Shown piece after piece: positions 1 to 10,635 of a DNA stretch of 64,000 bases. The stretch covers positions 558,001 through 622,000 of the forward strand of contig NC_083396.1 of the NCBI RefSeq assembly GCF_030864355.1, in the 5' to 3' direction. The translations under genes were made by a program, and so were the position numbers. This stretch comes from Cutaneotrichosporon cavernicola (Eukaryota; Basidiomycota; Tremellomycetes; Trichosporonales; Trichosporonaceae). Each line of letters begins with the position of its first letter. Positions within the stretch are counted from its first letter, which is position 1. The notes under the pieces are model-generated. The model was not told the DNA's origin. It did not search any database and saw only the letters and a list, made by a program, of their open reading frames with translations.

Positions 1-449
1 ATGTCTCCCCCGTCCCTCCTCTCCCTCCTATGCTCCTCTATCCTTCTATCTCTCTGTCCCAACTCCGCCGATCCATCCTTCTCCGCCGCCCATTTGGATT
101 CGAACATTTGGGTTCGAACAATAGACCTCAGTCCCTGGAACGTGCTTGAGTTGAAGGCACGAATGACTTGTGCTCTGTGACCTCCGCGTTCGAACGCCGC
201 GCGTATGACATGCCCAGCTTGTCAAACGCTCCAAACAGCCATCGCGAGAAAACGCGGGGGCTGGCCATTCACTTGGTGATCTGGCGATCTCATCGAAGGT
301 TGGCGGAGGAACGGAACACGAGTTTCGCGACTGTTTTCTCTTCCCACGCCCCACGCCGCCACCTCCACCCCTGTCCCTCGCTACCAAGACAACCAACACC
401 AATATCCACCCCCCCACTTACGCCACCGTCCATGTCAAGCTGACACCAG
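1..449. other. Unresolved 5' region of the first gene
   Basis: The coding frame that is clear from 450 onward must be preceded by at least one exon with a signal peptide, because the acceptor CTGACACCAG ends at 449. I could not find that exon. The first bases could encode a hydrophobic N-terminus starting with ATG at 1, but no donor joins it convincingly to 450. Either the 5' exon lies left of the window or the gene has lost its start. Confidence 0.3.
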
Positions 450-1103
450 GGTGCTGTCGACGTCCAGATCGGCCTCGGGGGATATTACGTTGGGACCAAT
501 TGGATCGCCGAGATTGCGGCCCAGACCGGCAGCAGCACTTCCTGGACTGTCAATCAGGCTGCAGGCGCAGGCACCCTAATTTTCCAGGTGACGGACACGA
601 CCGGCGCCTTCAACTACGTCCAGAATATCGCGATCCAAAGCTCGGACAAGTCCTCGTGCCTCACTGGCGATGGCAGCCAGGCCGCGACCACCTCCGCCCA
701 GATTTCCAAGTCGAGCGAATCCCCCGAATCGGGTTCCTCGAGCTCGGACACAAACCCCCCGGCGGATAGCCCGACTCAGAGCGCCGGTGACCAGGCGCCG
801 GGCACGGACCAGAACTCTGTGAGCCCCAGTCTCGCGCCGTCTGCCACCCCCTCTGCGGCCGCTCAGACCCCGCAGCCGTCGTCCAACCAAGCCGCCGACG
901 CCACTTCGACCCTGACGGTCGACTCGTCGCCCGCCCGCGCCGAGTCTCCTTTGGCAGCCAGTGCGTCGGTCGCTGCTGTCTCTGTTGCCCGGCCTGCTGC
1001 GAACGCGTCGCCCTCAATTTCATCCGCTGGCTCGGGTGCGCAGCACGTAAGCGTCGCTGCTGGCGTGATCATTGTGGGGGCTGCGCTGGTCGCAACTCTG
1101 TAG
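450..1103 (+). CDS. Ser/Thr-rich cell-surface protein, 3' exon only
   Basis: This is an open exon of 217 codons in phase 0 after the acceptor at 449, ending with TAG at 1101-1103. The first ~70 residues (GYYVGTNW ... SWTVNQ ... FQVTDTTG ... SSCL) follow the pattern of the beta-sandwich ectodomain common in basidiomycete Ser-rich surface proteins. A Ser/Ala/Pro/Thr-rich low-complexity stalk of ~120 residues follows. The extreme C-terminus is hydrophobic (AAGVIIVGAALVATL), which fits a GPI-attachment signal or a single membrane span. By family habit it would be a secreted or wall-anchored protein. The signal peptide and first strands are missing from this exon. The exact function is unknown. 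Confidence 0.5.
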   Translation, partial: GAVDVQIGLGGYYVGTNWIAEIAAQTGSSTSWTVNQAAGAGTLIFQVTDTTGAFNYVQNIAIQSSDKSSCLTGDGSQAATTSAQISKSSESPESGSSSSDTNPPADSPTQSAGDQAPGTDQNSVSPSLAPSATPSAAAQTPQPSSNQAADATSTLTVDSSPARAESPLAASASVAAVSVARPAANASPSISSAGSGAQHVSVAAGVIIVGAALVATL

Positions 1104-1594
1104 TATATTGAGATGTATCTGATTGCTTGCTCCTCGTGGTGATGTGACGAACGGGCTATGCACGGAACATGCAACAGCAGTTTTCGGGCAGATCGGTTGG
1201 GACTATGGAAAAGCGTGCAAGTGGCAGGGCAGGGTTGCTTGGCAATCAGAGCGTGGGGACACATTTAGGCATCGGACCCCAACCAGAACAATGCTGCTCA
1301 CGACCTACTACGTGGCCTCACACGGATAGAGGATGCCCAATTGTAACAAACCTGGTCATGCAGGACGAGGCCTTTCGCACACAGCATCGAAAGTGACACC
1401 ACGCCTCCGGTCCCCATGCTGTCCACTTACAGGTCCTACAGTGACCTCAGACTCTCACGTTCGCGTCTGATCAACCTCTGCGCCAACATCTCACGCACCC
1501 AGCCTTGCCTGCTTCGCACTCCCACCTCCTGCAAGTCGCATTCACCCTCTGCTCTTGCACTGCAATCCTGCTTCATTTGCATCCTCGCCCACCC

Positions 1595-1631
1595 CTCACC
1601 TCTCACCTCTCACCTCTCACCTCTCACCTCT
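1595..1631 (+). repeat. CTCACCT tandem heptamer repeat
   Basis: About five head-to-tail copies of CTCACCT lie in the pyrimidine-rich tract upstream of the TATA box of the next gene. Confidence 0.8.
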
Positions 1632-1700
1632 TAACTGACTCCCACTTCTTCACCCTTCCCCTCCCCTTCCCCTTGCGCAACCAAGTCCATCTCTCAAGCA

Positions 1701-1707
1701 TATAAAA
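1701..1707 (+). promoter_or_regulatory. TATA box of the CipC-like gene
   Basis: TATAAAA lies 107 bases before the ATG at 1814 and just after a CT-rich stretch, a usual arrangement for strongly regulated fungal genes. Confidence 0.6.
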
Positions 1708-1813
1708 TCCCCACTCCTCCCAGTTCCTCATTCCCATCCCCTCCACAACCGCCAACATTCCTACCTACGCCACACGCTTCGTTTACCAGACCCACCCGCG
1801 GCCTTATATCACC

Positions 1814-2285
1814 ATGCTCGCTCAGCACTTTAAGAATCAGTACGACCAGCTCGAGAAGTTTGGCGACGTGAGTATCGTATCCGCCCTCGAATGTTACTCA
1901 TCCCCCTTCTCACCTACATCCTCCCCCTCCGTCTGACTCCCGGCCCAATACCCAACCCCCCTGCTCCTTCGCCCGGTCGCTCATCTCAGGACATCACCGA
2001 GGCCCAGCAGACCAAGGTCACCCAGGACATGGTGGCCGGGGCTGTCGCGTACCACATCGCCCGCGCTTGTGACGCCCACCATGCCAAGAGCAGTAAGATG
2101 GACGACAAGAAGGCCAAGGAGTTCTGCGTCCAGCAGAGCCAGAAGTATACCCAGCAGGCGAGTACTTCTTAAACCCCGCTGACATACAGGAGTTTGACAA
2201 CAAGGGCCTCGAGTGGCTCGACCAGAAGATGATCCAGGATGTTGCCGCTGCCCTCGTCCAGGCCCAGCTTACGGCTCTGCTCTAG
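1814..2285 (+). CDS. CipC-like small stress protein (DUF3759 type)
   Basis: Exons are 1814-1867, 1990-2157 and 2190-2285, giving 105 residues. The core has the order typical of CipC/DUF3759 proteins: a VAGAVAYHIARA helix, a D-KKAKEF segment and a KGLEWLDQKMIQD helix. CipC-type proteins are small, soluble, stress-induced fungal proteins of unknown biochemical role. The first intron is 122 nt. The second is only 32 nt (2158-2189) and begins with GC in the perfect context CAG|GCGAGT. Without removing it the frame ends after QQASTS; with it the family helix is restored. Family assignment is by pattern only and the similarity is moderate. Confidence 0.65.
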
Positions 2286-2437
2286 GCCCCGGTTCCGTAC
2301 AGTAGTTATCAGTCATGAATGAATATTCGAGGTAACTATCTGAGTCTTCGTCTTGAGGTGAAAGTCACGCTCTACGTTTACAGGTCTAATCTTACATGTT
2401 ACATTCGGTTTGCTTGCGTAAATTGAGTTTTTTTTGT

Positions 2438-3835
2438 CTAAAAGCGGACAGAGTTGAGGCGCAGACTGCGGCGGGTGGGTTCACTCGTGGTTGTAGGATT
2501 TTCCACCGGTTGCTGCTTCCTCGTCACTGCCGTCGTTGACTTGCGGTGGCTCAGTTTAGCTTTCTTGATCTTTGGCAGACTAAAAGGCTTGTTCGTATCG
2601 CCACTGGACGCGCTGCTCCCTTCTTCAGCGGTGTTGTTCTCGGGAACTCCCTTGAGCGTGGTCCAGGGCTGGGCGGCGTTAGCAAGAGGCAAGGGTTTGG
2701 GGATCGACGTGCGTACGCAAGGTGTCTTTGGAACGTTCGGGTAACTGGGAGGAGTGCGTTTCGGTTTCGAAGCGGTGCTCTTCCGCTTCAGAGGGGTCTT
2801 GCAACTAGGTTCGGCTTTGGTAAACACAGCGTCCTTGGTCTTAGACTCCACGCCATCTGGCTCCGCGGCAGATGGCGAGCTGCCAGAAAGCAGGGAGAGA
2901 GGAGACATGGGTTGAAGGGGAGGGAAGGTAAGGATAGTGCTCACGCCTTCGGCAGTGCGTTGGGTTGCAGAGTCAACCGCGGGTATCCCCTCTGTTGCAT
3001 TGTCGGGTAAGGGTCCGAACGGAGTTATGAACGGAGGGGGAGGAGATGTGGGGAAGTTGACGAAAGGACCTGGTGGAAAGGGCTGCAAAGGATGGCACAG
3101 GACAGGGATGAGGGGTGGCTGGAGAGCCGGGCAGGGTGGGAGGAACGGCGCGTACACCTCCAGAGCCAAAACTCCGGGCTTGCCTTCCTCTACGAAGAGT
3201 GGAGTATCAGACTGGTGGCTGGGCCAGAGGCTCAGCTGGCTGCAATCTGGCGTCAGCTGTGATGAGCGTGAGTCAGTCAACTCTGGCACATACCGAGGTT
3301 AATGGCCGACACCCCTTCACCTGTTATGTCCACCATCGTGTTGGCAGCCAATTGGCGTTTGGAGAGCTCCTCATAGGAGATTCCTTGCGTTGCCATCTCC
3401 TTTAGGAGGGGAAGAGCGAGATCCAATGCGCCGTTGATAACTTGGATGGTACCTTGACCCGTCATACGAAGGAAGGCAGCCTTTAGGGCATATTCATCCA
3501 TTACGATGGTTATGACCGTGTTGAGGAATGTGACAGCGGCTGGTGGAGGAAGGGAGAGCGCTCTAATGTTAAACCACTACACCTTGCAGAGCTCACCGTA
3601 AAAGTATACGATGCGCGAATGCGGCAGAGATATCACCGCTGAGAGCGGTGTTCAGTTCGTTCTCCGGTCAGCTCGTTCATCAAGACCGAAGAATGGTGAA
3701 GGGAAGGTTGTCAAGAAGATGTGGCTGGCCCAACTGTAGCCATGATCGACTCACCTGGTATATGCTCAAGAAGTATTGATAGGCAATAGCGAGGTCATAG
3801 GCTTTGACCGTCGTCTTGACGTGCGCGGATGACAT
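2438..3835 (-). CDS. Uncharacterised protein with Pro-rich basic C-terminus
   Basis: Exons on the minus strand are 3835-3755, 3661-3597, 3562-3294 and 3246-2438, giving 407 residues. The N-terminal ~140 residues are predicted helical (ALSGDISAAFAHRILLRAL ... LALPLLKEMATQGISYEELS). The remaining ~270 are Pro/Ser-rich and probably disordered, with basic patches (KRKSTASKPKR, KIKKAKLSHRK) that could serve as nuclear localisation signals. Intron 1 ends GCTGACCGGAG, a branch site six bases from the acceptor; intron 2 is 34 nt. A TATA box sits ~80 bases upstream. I do not recognise the family. Nuclear location is inference from the basic patches. Confidence 0.7.
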
Positions 3836-3916
3836 TATGTGAATGTTTGAGTAATGATAAGTAGTGAGTGGATATTGGATGAGAAGTGTTGATGAAATGA
3901 GCGAGTATCAGGTGGA

Positions 3917-3924
3917 TATTTATA
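3917..3924 (-). promoter_or_regulatory. TATA box for the minus-strand gene at 3835
   Basis: On the minus strand the sequence reads TATAAATA, about 82 bases before the ATG at 3835. Confidence 0.55.
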
Positions 3925-4031
3925 CATGGACAGAGTAGGCACTCTACACATAGCTTCCTCGCCCCTCTAATACACCGTTATCGCTACCTTCCCCCCGCCA
4001 AAGCTCACAAGTTACAATAAGCCATCACCGA

Positions 4032-4937
4032 TCACCCGCCATTGGCAGCAAGCTGCGCCGCCAGCTCACGTGCCTCGGTCTCAAGCTCGGCAATTGCAGG
4101 ATCTTGTGGTGGGTCATGCAAGAGTACGAAGCGCGCAACGTGAAACACCCAGTCAGATACCGTGCCGTCGACGAACTCGGCATCGGGTGCCGATGGGATG
4201 GTGTACTCGCCTCGCCCGCCACGCCTGGGAGCTATTGGCACGCCGCGGAGGTTTGAATAGGTTATAGGGTATTCGACATCGGACGCATGAAAGCGGGTCG
4301 GGGTATATCCCGACAGCTCCATCTGACGGAGGAGCTCGAGCTGCTCGCTGAAACGGGCTGGTGTGAGTCATGTTAACTGTTGTACTCACTGGCTAGCGCG
4401 CCGCGCTCCTTTTGCAGTTTTGTGAGGCGGGCGATCAATTGGTCGCCCATGTGTTGACGCGTTCCCCAGTGTGGTGCACACAGCTCCCACAGATCGTCAT
4501 ACGCGCCCGGCGGCAGTTCCCATGCGCGCACGAGCTTCTCAAACGCGGCCACGAGGTCCTCGCGCAACATGACCTGGTATCAGCAAGCCGAGGAAGCCAC
4601 GTACCTGTGGTAGACCGCGCTCGTCAGTCCAATAGAACTCGGTGAAGAAGACGCGCCACCCTGGCCTCCGCTGGCGCGGAATCGAGGTGCTCGAGACATA
4701 TGCGACCGCGCTCGTCGTGAAGCGCGTGAGCGTGTGTACCGGGAGTGAGGTCGTGCAGAATAGGTAGTATCCCCGCCAGTCGGGGTGTGAGTCCCATGCG
4801 TCCGTTGGTGGCCCGATCCGGCGTGCTGGGTAGATGGAGTCGGAGCGGCGAACGGTTGCTAAGCCCAAGTCGGCGTGGGAAGGGTTTGGTGTGTCCGAGA
4901 GGTCTATGGCTGTGCTTTGCATTGTGAGGGTTGCCAT
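4032..4937 (-). CDS. Uncharacterised protein
   Basis: Exons are 4937-4605, 4573-4390 and 4357-4032, giving 280 residues. The start ATG at 4937 (MATLTMQST) was preferred over an upstream in-frame ATG at 5036, because the upstream extension is hydrophobic and leader-like. The two introns are 31 and 32 nt, among the shortest in the window, both bounded by GT...AG. The middle contains aromatic-rich segments (DWRGYYLF, WRVFFTEFYWTDERG) and a helix ending KLQKERGAL. The C-terminus is an Ala/Glu-rich helix. No known family was recognised. It may be confined to this yeast group. Confidence 0.65.
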
Positions 4938-5888
4938 TGTGATGGAGATGAGTATGGGGGATAGAGTGATAGCGGAGAATGAGTATGTGCCGGCATGGGA
5001 GCAAGCCCAAAGGTCAAAATAGCTTGTTGTGATCATGGCTCAATCACTATTACAGTTGATTAGAGTTGGAAGACCATTTGTGATTAGAGATTAAGGGCTG
5101 GGATATTTAGAGCGGGAAGTCGACAAAGGTTCCCGTAGATCAGGTTTCAAGGGGTAAATCGGCAGTCCCTGTACCACTGTGGCCCACGCTAACGGCCCAA
5201 CCCAACCAAGGGGCTCTGGCGGTTGACGGGCCAAGGTGGCGTACTCGGGATGGCCATCGTGTGCAATGCTTCCCATCGTCTTTGTTCATCCTCTGGAACA
5301 ACAGTCTCGCCAACCAGCAACAAGCTCATGCCAAGTGGCATGTCCGATTGCATGGTCAATGGAGCGACCGAGCTGCCACGAATGGTGACGCCAGACGAGG
5401 CCCGAGATTGTGTACTTGGTCGAGTTCGGGCCAGGCCCGCTCTGGTAAGAAACTAGTTTCGACTAGGAACAACCTTAACCCTCCCATCCCAAATCCCACA
5501 GTTCCACCGATTAGTGTCAACAGAGGTAGGTAACAATGGTCGCACTCATCTCGGAGCAGGTATCCATTATTCGGGCAACTCCAAACCTGTAGCCCAGGAT
5601 AACCCAATGGCCCAAGTAGCTTAGCAAGCGTTCCCTTGCTCTGGTCCATGTGCTGACATAGCTCGACACGCCTGATTGCATGATCCAGAGGGTCAGTTGT
5701 GAGTATCAACAAGGAATACGAATGGGGAATGCAACCAAAGCTTTCCTCGCGCGGGGAATTGTCGGGACAACCCTTGCGGGGCCAGAAACTCAATGACAAC
5801 GAACTATCACACCTCGCACATCTCATCTCCATCCTCCGTCCCTCACACGGCTGTTCAAGCAAAGACAATAAATACTGACATCAACAAG
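4938..5888. other. Intergenic region with one orphan ORF
   Basis: A 513-base open frame (5868-5356, minus) codes for a Cys- and Leu-rich 170-residue sequence with no recognisable family, no good start context and a 5' end that overlaps the pseudogene on the other strand. It may be chance or a relic. Nothing else was seen. Confidence 0.3.
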
Positions 5889-6856
5889 ATGGCGAATCCG
5901 GAGCAACTCCATCAGCTGATCGGCTACAATGACAACAAAGGCGTGTTGAGGTTGGCAGCCTCACAGAATGCAGCCATTCTCGGCTGTATTCAATCATCTC
6001 AGGCATGGAGACGCTTTCAGATATCTAGCTTCGAGCCGACTGGGACAGATCCTGGTCGTGGCGTCTGCCCCGCCTCATTCAGATTCTGCCACCACTTTTC
6101 CAGCTCGCGTCTCTGCCGTTCATACCCGAGTCACCACGCTTCGGGTCCAAGGGCGGTGTGGATGAGGCCCACAACATGCTCGCAAAGTACCACGCCAACA
6201 GCGACAAGCAGGACGAGTTGGTTCTTTTCGAGCTCCCGGAGATCAAGGAAGCGATCGACACCGAGGGTAGTGCAGTCCAAGGTGTCTCGTACGTGAGCTT
6301 CTTCAAGACCCCTGGAAACCGCCACCGCCTCGCCATTCTAATCATGGTTGGCTTCTTCTCCCAGTGGGTGGGCAACGGTATCATCTCGTACTACCTCGGG
6401 CCCATCCTCGAGTCGGTGGGTATGACCTAGCCTGCCCAGCAACAGGGCTTCAACGGCTGCCTCCAGATCTGGAACTGGTTCCTCGCCATCGGAGGTTCGC
6501 TCTGCGTGGAGCGCTTGGGGCGCAGGAAGCTTTGGCTCACGTCTGCCATCGGCATGTTCGTCTCCTTCTCCATCATCATGGGATGCTCAGCCGCATACTC
6601 TGACTACGGCCTGACCAAAGCCAGCCCCGCCGTCGTGGTGCGTGTACGCCGAAGGTGGTAGGCTATTCCCAGGCTTTCCTGTTCATCTGCTTTGGTTTTT
6701 TACGACATTGCGTTTACGGGGCTTACCATCTCCTACTCGCTCGAGATTCTCCCGTATTCTCTCCGCACCCGCGGCATGGCTCTCATGACACATTCCGAAA
6801 AACTGGGCCATGGACTTGGAGGAAGATGGTATGGACAGGATAAGTTTAGTAGATAA
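5889..6856 (+). pseudogene. Decayed sugar transporter (MFS) pseudogene
   Basis: An N-terminal piece (ATG 5889, ending near QNAAILGCIQSS) is followed by remains of the second half of a hexose/lactose-type sugar porter. Recognisable parts are the central loop (FIPESPRFGSKG, VDEAHNMLAKYHAN), the helix after it (SQWVGNGIISYYLGPI), the loop GSLCVERLGRRKLWL and the helix GLTISYSLEILPYSLRT. Lesions visible in the DNA: most of helices 1-5 is missing before ~6080, an in-frame TAG lies at 6428-6430, the next frame runs into TAG at 6659-6661, a further frameshift lies at a T run (6696-6701), and the C-terminal helices are absent. No splice sites rescue these breaks. Related genes make 12-helix H+-linked sugar permeases. 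Confidence 0.8.
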
Positions 6857-7407
6857 CACTCCCTTGGCTGGGGATTTCAATAGCCTCTTTTTCTTGATGC
6901 TTGATGCTACCTGGTTCTGAGCTGAGAGAGATGAGAGTAGATTAGGGCTTGGTCATGGAGGTTGACGGGAGCAAATGTAGAGGTTCGGAGGCCGGACCGG
7001 GGTGCGGTGCCTCATTGGCGCTTTCTGACCATACGGTATGTACGGTGTCTCATCAACGCTTTTGTTGTCACTTCCCCCCCCCGCCCGTTCCCCCGTTGCC
7101 CCTTCCCCCCCTCTGGGTCATTCCAACAGTTTAAACTTGGTACTCTCTAGTCTGTATCAAAGTCGGCTCGATCCCTAACCCCACACTGTGGGGAACCATC
7201 AACTTGCAATCGTCTCCCTCCCCTGGCAAGCTCCGTACCTTCTCAACATCACCAACATCCCACCATCCCATCTCTTAACATCCATCTGAGGCGCGGCTTT
7301 CAAGGACACTCACTTGCGCACTCGATAACCTTACCACTTCCCCTTCTTGGCCACCTTCCCCCAGCCCATCCCCTCCACTCCTCCTTCCTCATTCCCCGCC
7401 CACCACC
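6857..7407 (+). promoter_or_regulatory. Upstream region of the Zn cluster regulator
   Basis: No coding sequence is visible. The 250 bases before ATG 7408 are strongly pyrimidine-rich on the + strand, typical of fungal promoters and 5' leaders. Long C tracts occur near 7074-7120. Confidence 0.4.
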
Positions 7408-10239
7408 ATGCAGGGTTATCCGCCACGAGCTTTCGACGACGGAGATACAGACAGCAACTACCCCTCACCAGGCAAAGAGGAGAAGAAGGCTGAGCGGCGA
7501 GGTGTCATCAACCGCGTCAACCGTACGTCATTTTAACAGTCTCTGTTGCTGGAGAGCTGACAGTGTCTCGCGTCCTCGAATTCACACGACAGGAGCATGC
7601 GTGAGTCACCCATCCCCATCACGGAGGCTGACGACAGAACAACTGCCGCCGGATGAAGATGCGCTGCGTTGGCGCAGAAGATCCGCCATGCAAGCGCTGT
7701 CGGAACGGTGGCCTCGAGTGTATCATGGAGAAGCCAGGCCGGGGCGGCAACGAGAACGTTGGCGATGAGTAAGATACGAGGCCTTCTACGCATCTGACGT
7801 CAGCCGCATCCGGTCGCTCGAGACCCAGGTTGCCGGGATCCAGAACACATTGTCTGACCTCGTGCAGACGTTGCGGGCCGGGATGTCGAGCGGCGCTTCC
7901 AACGGGTCTGGTCACACGCCAGACTACGGGCAAGGGTACGCTGCCATGTCGGCAATCCAGGGCACATCACCACGGACGTTCCATCCTGTTCCCGGGCTCA
8001 CATCGCAACCACGACACTCGTCACAGATGGCGGGTGTCACACCTCCGAACAACCTCCAATCGCTGTTAGGAAGGGCGAGCCAGGGCACGATAAATCCGTA
8101 CGCCTCCGCATCAACGTCCTACTCCCAGCCCATTCACAGGGCGGAGCGCAAGCCGTGGCAGGCATTCTCAATGCCGGGCACCGATGTCGAGGCGTCACGG
8201 CGACACATGTCACTACCTCCATCACGCGCAGGGTCAGAAGACCGGGAAGACATGCTTGGGCCGGACGACATCGTGGCGCCCCTCGGCGCGATGAGCAGCA
8301 TGGCTGGGTTGGTAGAGGCAGCCGTGGAACGTGCACGTGAGGAGAAGGCACATGGAGAGGTGACTGCGCCGACACCTGGAAAACGTGACGCAGAGGAGGA
8401 GAGAGGCGGGATACAAAAGAAGTCGCGCATGAGCTTCTCATCGGACGCGCCGGCCGTCGTCGAGGCACAAGGACTACCGCAAACGCTTGCCCCTGCCAAA
8501 CCCAAGTCACGCGTTAAGAAGACACATGTGCACGCGTATCCCGATGCGGTGGAGCTCGGTATTGTCACGGAAGAGGAGGGGCGCGAACTCATGGGCATCT
8601 ACTACTCCGGCAGCTCGAACTTTATCCCGTGTTACGACCCGTCGTTCGACACGTGGGACAGTCTCAAGGTCCGGTCACCGTTCAGCATAACCACGATCGT
8701 CATGATTGGGGCACGCGTGCGCGATGGCGGCGGGCCGGTCAGCCACGTGCAACGGCTGTGCCTCGAGCATGTACAGAAGATTGCCCAAGGGACCATGTTC
8801 AACCCCGTTGCCCGCGTCGAGGCCGTGCAGGCAATGAGCATCCTTGCCGCATTCAGCGACAACGGGTGGTTGGCCGGCGGTCATGCCGTACGGATGGCGC
8901 TCGACATCGGCATCAACAAGAGTTTCATCAAGCTCCTGCGCTCGGGGATGGGTAATGGCAAGACGCCCGAGGAACTCGAGGAGGAACGCCCGCTCGTCGT
9001 TCACTCACGTGTTTGGTTCTGCCTATACCTCATGGAGCACCAAATGGCGTACGGAACAGGGCGACCAGCCATCCTGCGCGAAGACGAGAGCATCCACCAG
9101 TGCCGCCGCCTGCTTGAGCACCCCTTGAGCATCACGAGCGACGCGCGCCTCGTGTCGACAGTCGAGCTCACTGCCCTGCGTGCGCCGCTGCATATCGAGT
9201 TGACTGCAAGTCCCGATCTCCCTATCGAGCCGAGCACGCTCACGCGTCTCAAACAGGCGAACCACGAGTTCGACTCTTGGGAGAGGTACTGGGACCGCGT
9301 CTTGTCTGACAGATTCGGCAAGGCGCGAGGCGACTTTTACCGCGAGAGCCTCGTTATCCAGAGGCAGTACGCCGAGCTGTTTGTCAACTCGCAGTTGCTG
9401 CGCGGCATCCGCGAGCCGAGTGATGTCGTGAGCATGCCCGACGAGAAACGCGCGTTGGCAATACGCGCTATGCGGAACGCGCAGACTGTACTCGAGGTGT
9501 GTCTGAAGGGCCAGAACTATCGCAATGGGCTCCGCTACGCGGTTCATTACACGCATGTGTGCGCTGCGTTTGCCGCGAGTTTCCTCATCCGCATCGCGAG
9601 GTTGTTCCCCCAAGAACTCAACTTGAAGAAGACAGCCAAGGACGTGGAGGAGTTGGCGAGTATCTTGGCGGAGAGTGAGTGGGACCGCCCCTGAAACTCT
9701 TGCCGCAGCTGACCCCAGTCCCCGCTGGTCGCTACGCCCGCTCTCTTCGGCTCATTCTTCGCCGCGCACGGCGCGCCAAAGTCATTCCCGCGGCGTCGGA
9801 ACGCACGTCACCTCACCGCGCGCACGCATTGCTCCCGTTGACCAACGCCACAGGCGCCGCAGCAGCAGGAGCGACACCCGCCGAGCAGTCTTCCTTCTCC
9901 CCAACAGCTCTTGTCAACACCCCCTTCCTAGCCGTCTCGCCAAACAATCTGCTCCTGAACGCGACGAACCAGCTCCTTGACGAGTCCCCACAGTCCGCCC
10001 AAGAGCTCAGCGAGTTCGACCTCCTCTTTGCGCGTGAGAACCTCGAGCGCTCGGGCCTCCAGATCGGCGAGGGCGAGCACCTCCCGCTCTTCCTTGACGG
10101 ACACAGCCTCGGCGACATCCAGACCACTGGCGACCCAAGCGCATTTCTGGGTCTCGAGCAGTTCTTCCTCCCTGCTGACGTGGATAACCGGCTCGCGGGT
10201 GGAAACATTCCACAAGAAACAGCCGATCTGTGGTGGTAG
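7408..10239 (+). CDS. Zn(II)2Cys6 transcription factor
   Basis: Exons are 7408-7522, 7593-7600, 7638-7768, 7804-9674 and 9719-10239, giving 881 residues. Residues ~39-70 form a canonical binuclear zinc cluster (RACNNCRRMKMRC, then PPCKRC and GGLEC, spacing C-x2-C-x6-C-x7-C-x2-C-x6-C). A short linker RSLETQVAGIQNTL suggests a dimerising coiled coil. The long middle matches the fungal-specific regulator domain in style (VEAVQAMSILAAFSDNGWLAGGHAVRMAL ... FCLYLMEHQMAYGTGRPA). The last exon starts IPAGRYARSLRLILRRARR and ends in an acidic, possibly activating tail. The second exon is only 8 nt and supplies Arg-Ala-Cys of the cluster; no other splice choice keeps the cluster in frame. It acts in the nucleus; the target genes are unknown. 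Confidence 0.88.
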
Positions 10240-10635
10240 ATGTATATTTGCTGGCCAATGGTTCGATCCACTGACCCCGCTGATGTCTGTGCGTCGCTCG
10301 TCGCCGCCACTCCACGTGCCGAGTCGGTTTCCTCCACATCCTAGGTTGTCCCTCCAGACTCTGTTCTGCATCCAGTGGCACTCGTTCGCACTCACACCTC
10401 ATTTCTCACCTTGCACATGCGCACATGTAGAACCCCATACAGCACGGCGCGAGCTGTGAGTGGCGAGTAGAGCAGCCAGCACTCGCATCTCACGCTCTTC
10501 ACACCCCCAAAGTGCCATCCTCCGACCAGCCCGCAAGCATTGTCTTCTTTCCGAAGCTTCTCACCTCCTCAACTCCCCTCATCTTACCTCTACTCCTCAT
10601 TCTTCTCCTCACACTTCCTCTCCAGTTTCCAGCCC
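10240..10635 (+). promoter_or_regulatory. Intergenic/promoter, pyrimidine-rich
   Basis: There is no gene here. A CT-rich leader runs from about 10490 to the chosen ATG at 10636. An earlier in-frame ATG at 10540 would add a low-complexity Ser/Phe-rich leader and was not preferred. Confidence 0.4.

Larger units (their letters stand above)
1104..1813 (+). promoter_or_regulatory. Promoter region of the CipC-like gene
   Basis: There is no credible coding sequence in these 710 bases. The downstream half is strongly pyrimidine-rich, with a CTCACCT tandem repeat (1595-1631) and a TATA box (1701-1707). Several CCCCT motifs, the stress-response element core of fungi, are present. Together these suggest an inducible, strongly transcribed promoter. 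Confidence 0.5.

Noticed and set aside
93..118. Two TTCGAAC motifs resembling minus-strand tRNA T-loops
   Set aside because: No anticodon or D arm at the right distance; treated as a chance direct repeat.
1..180. ATG at position 1 with a hydrophobic, signal-peptide-like start
   Set aside because: It could be exon 1 of the surface protein at 450-1103, but no donor site joins it sensibly to the acceptor at 449, and the residues after the hydrophobic part do not resemble the family.
5356..5868. 170-codon minus-strand frame in the 5-6 kb gap
   Set aside because: Not called as a gene: no family, unclear start, overlaps the pseudogene 5' end. Mentioned only in the intergenic entry.
7556..7563. 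Acceptor GCTGACAG as the end of intron 1 in the first zinc-cluster regulator
   Set aside because: It has a good branch site, but the resulting frame destroys the CNNCRRMKMRC zinc cluster; the 8-nt microexon is the only frame-consistent choice.
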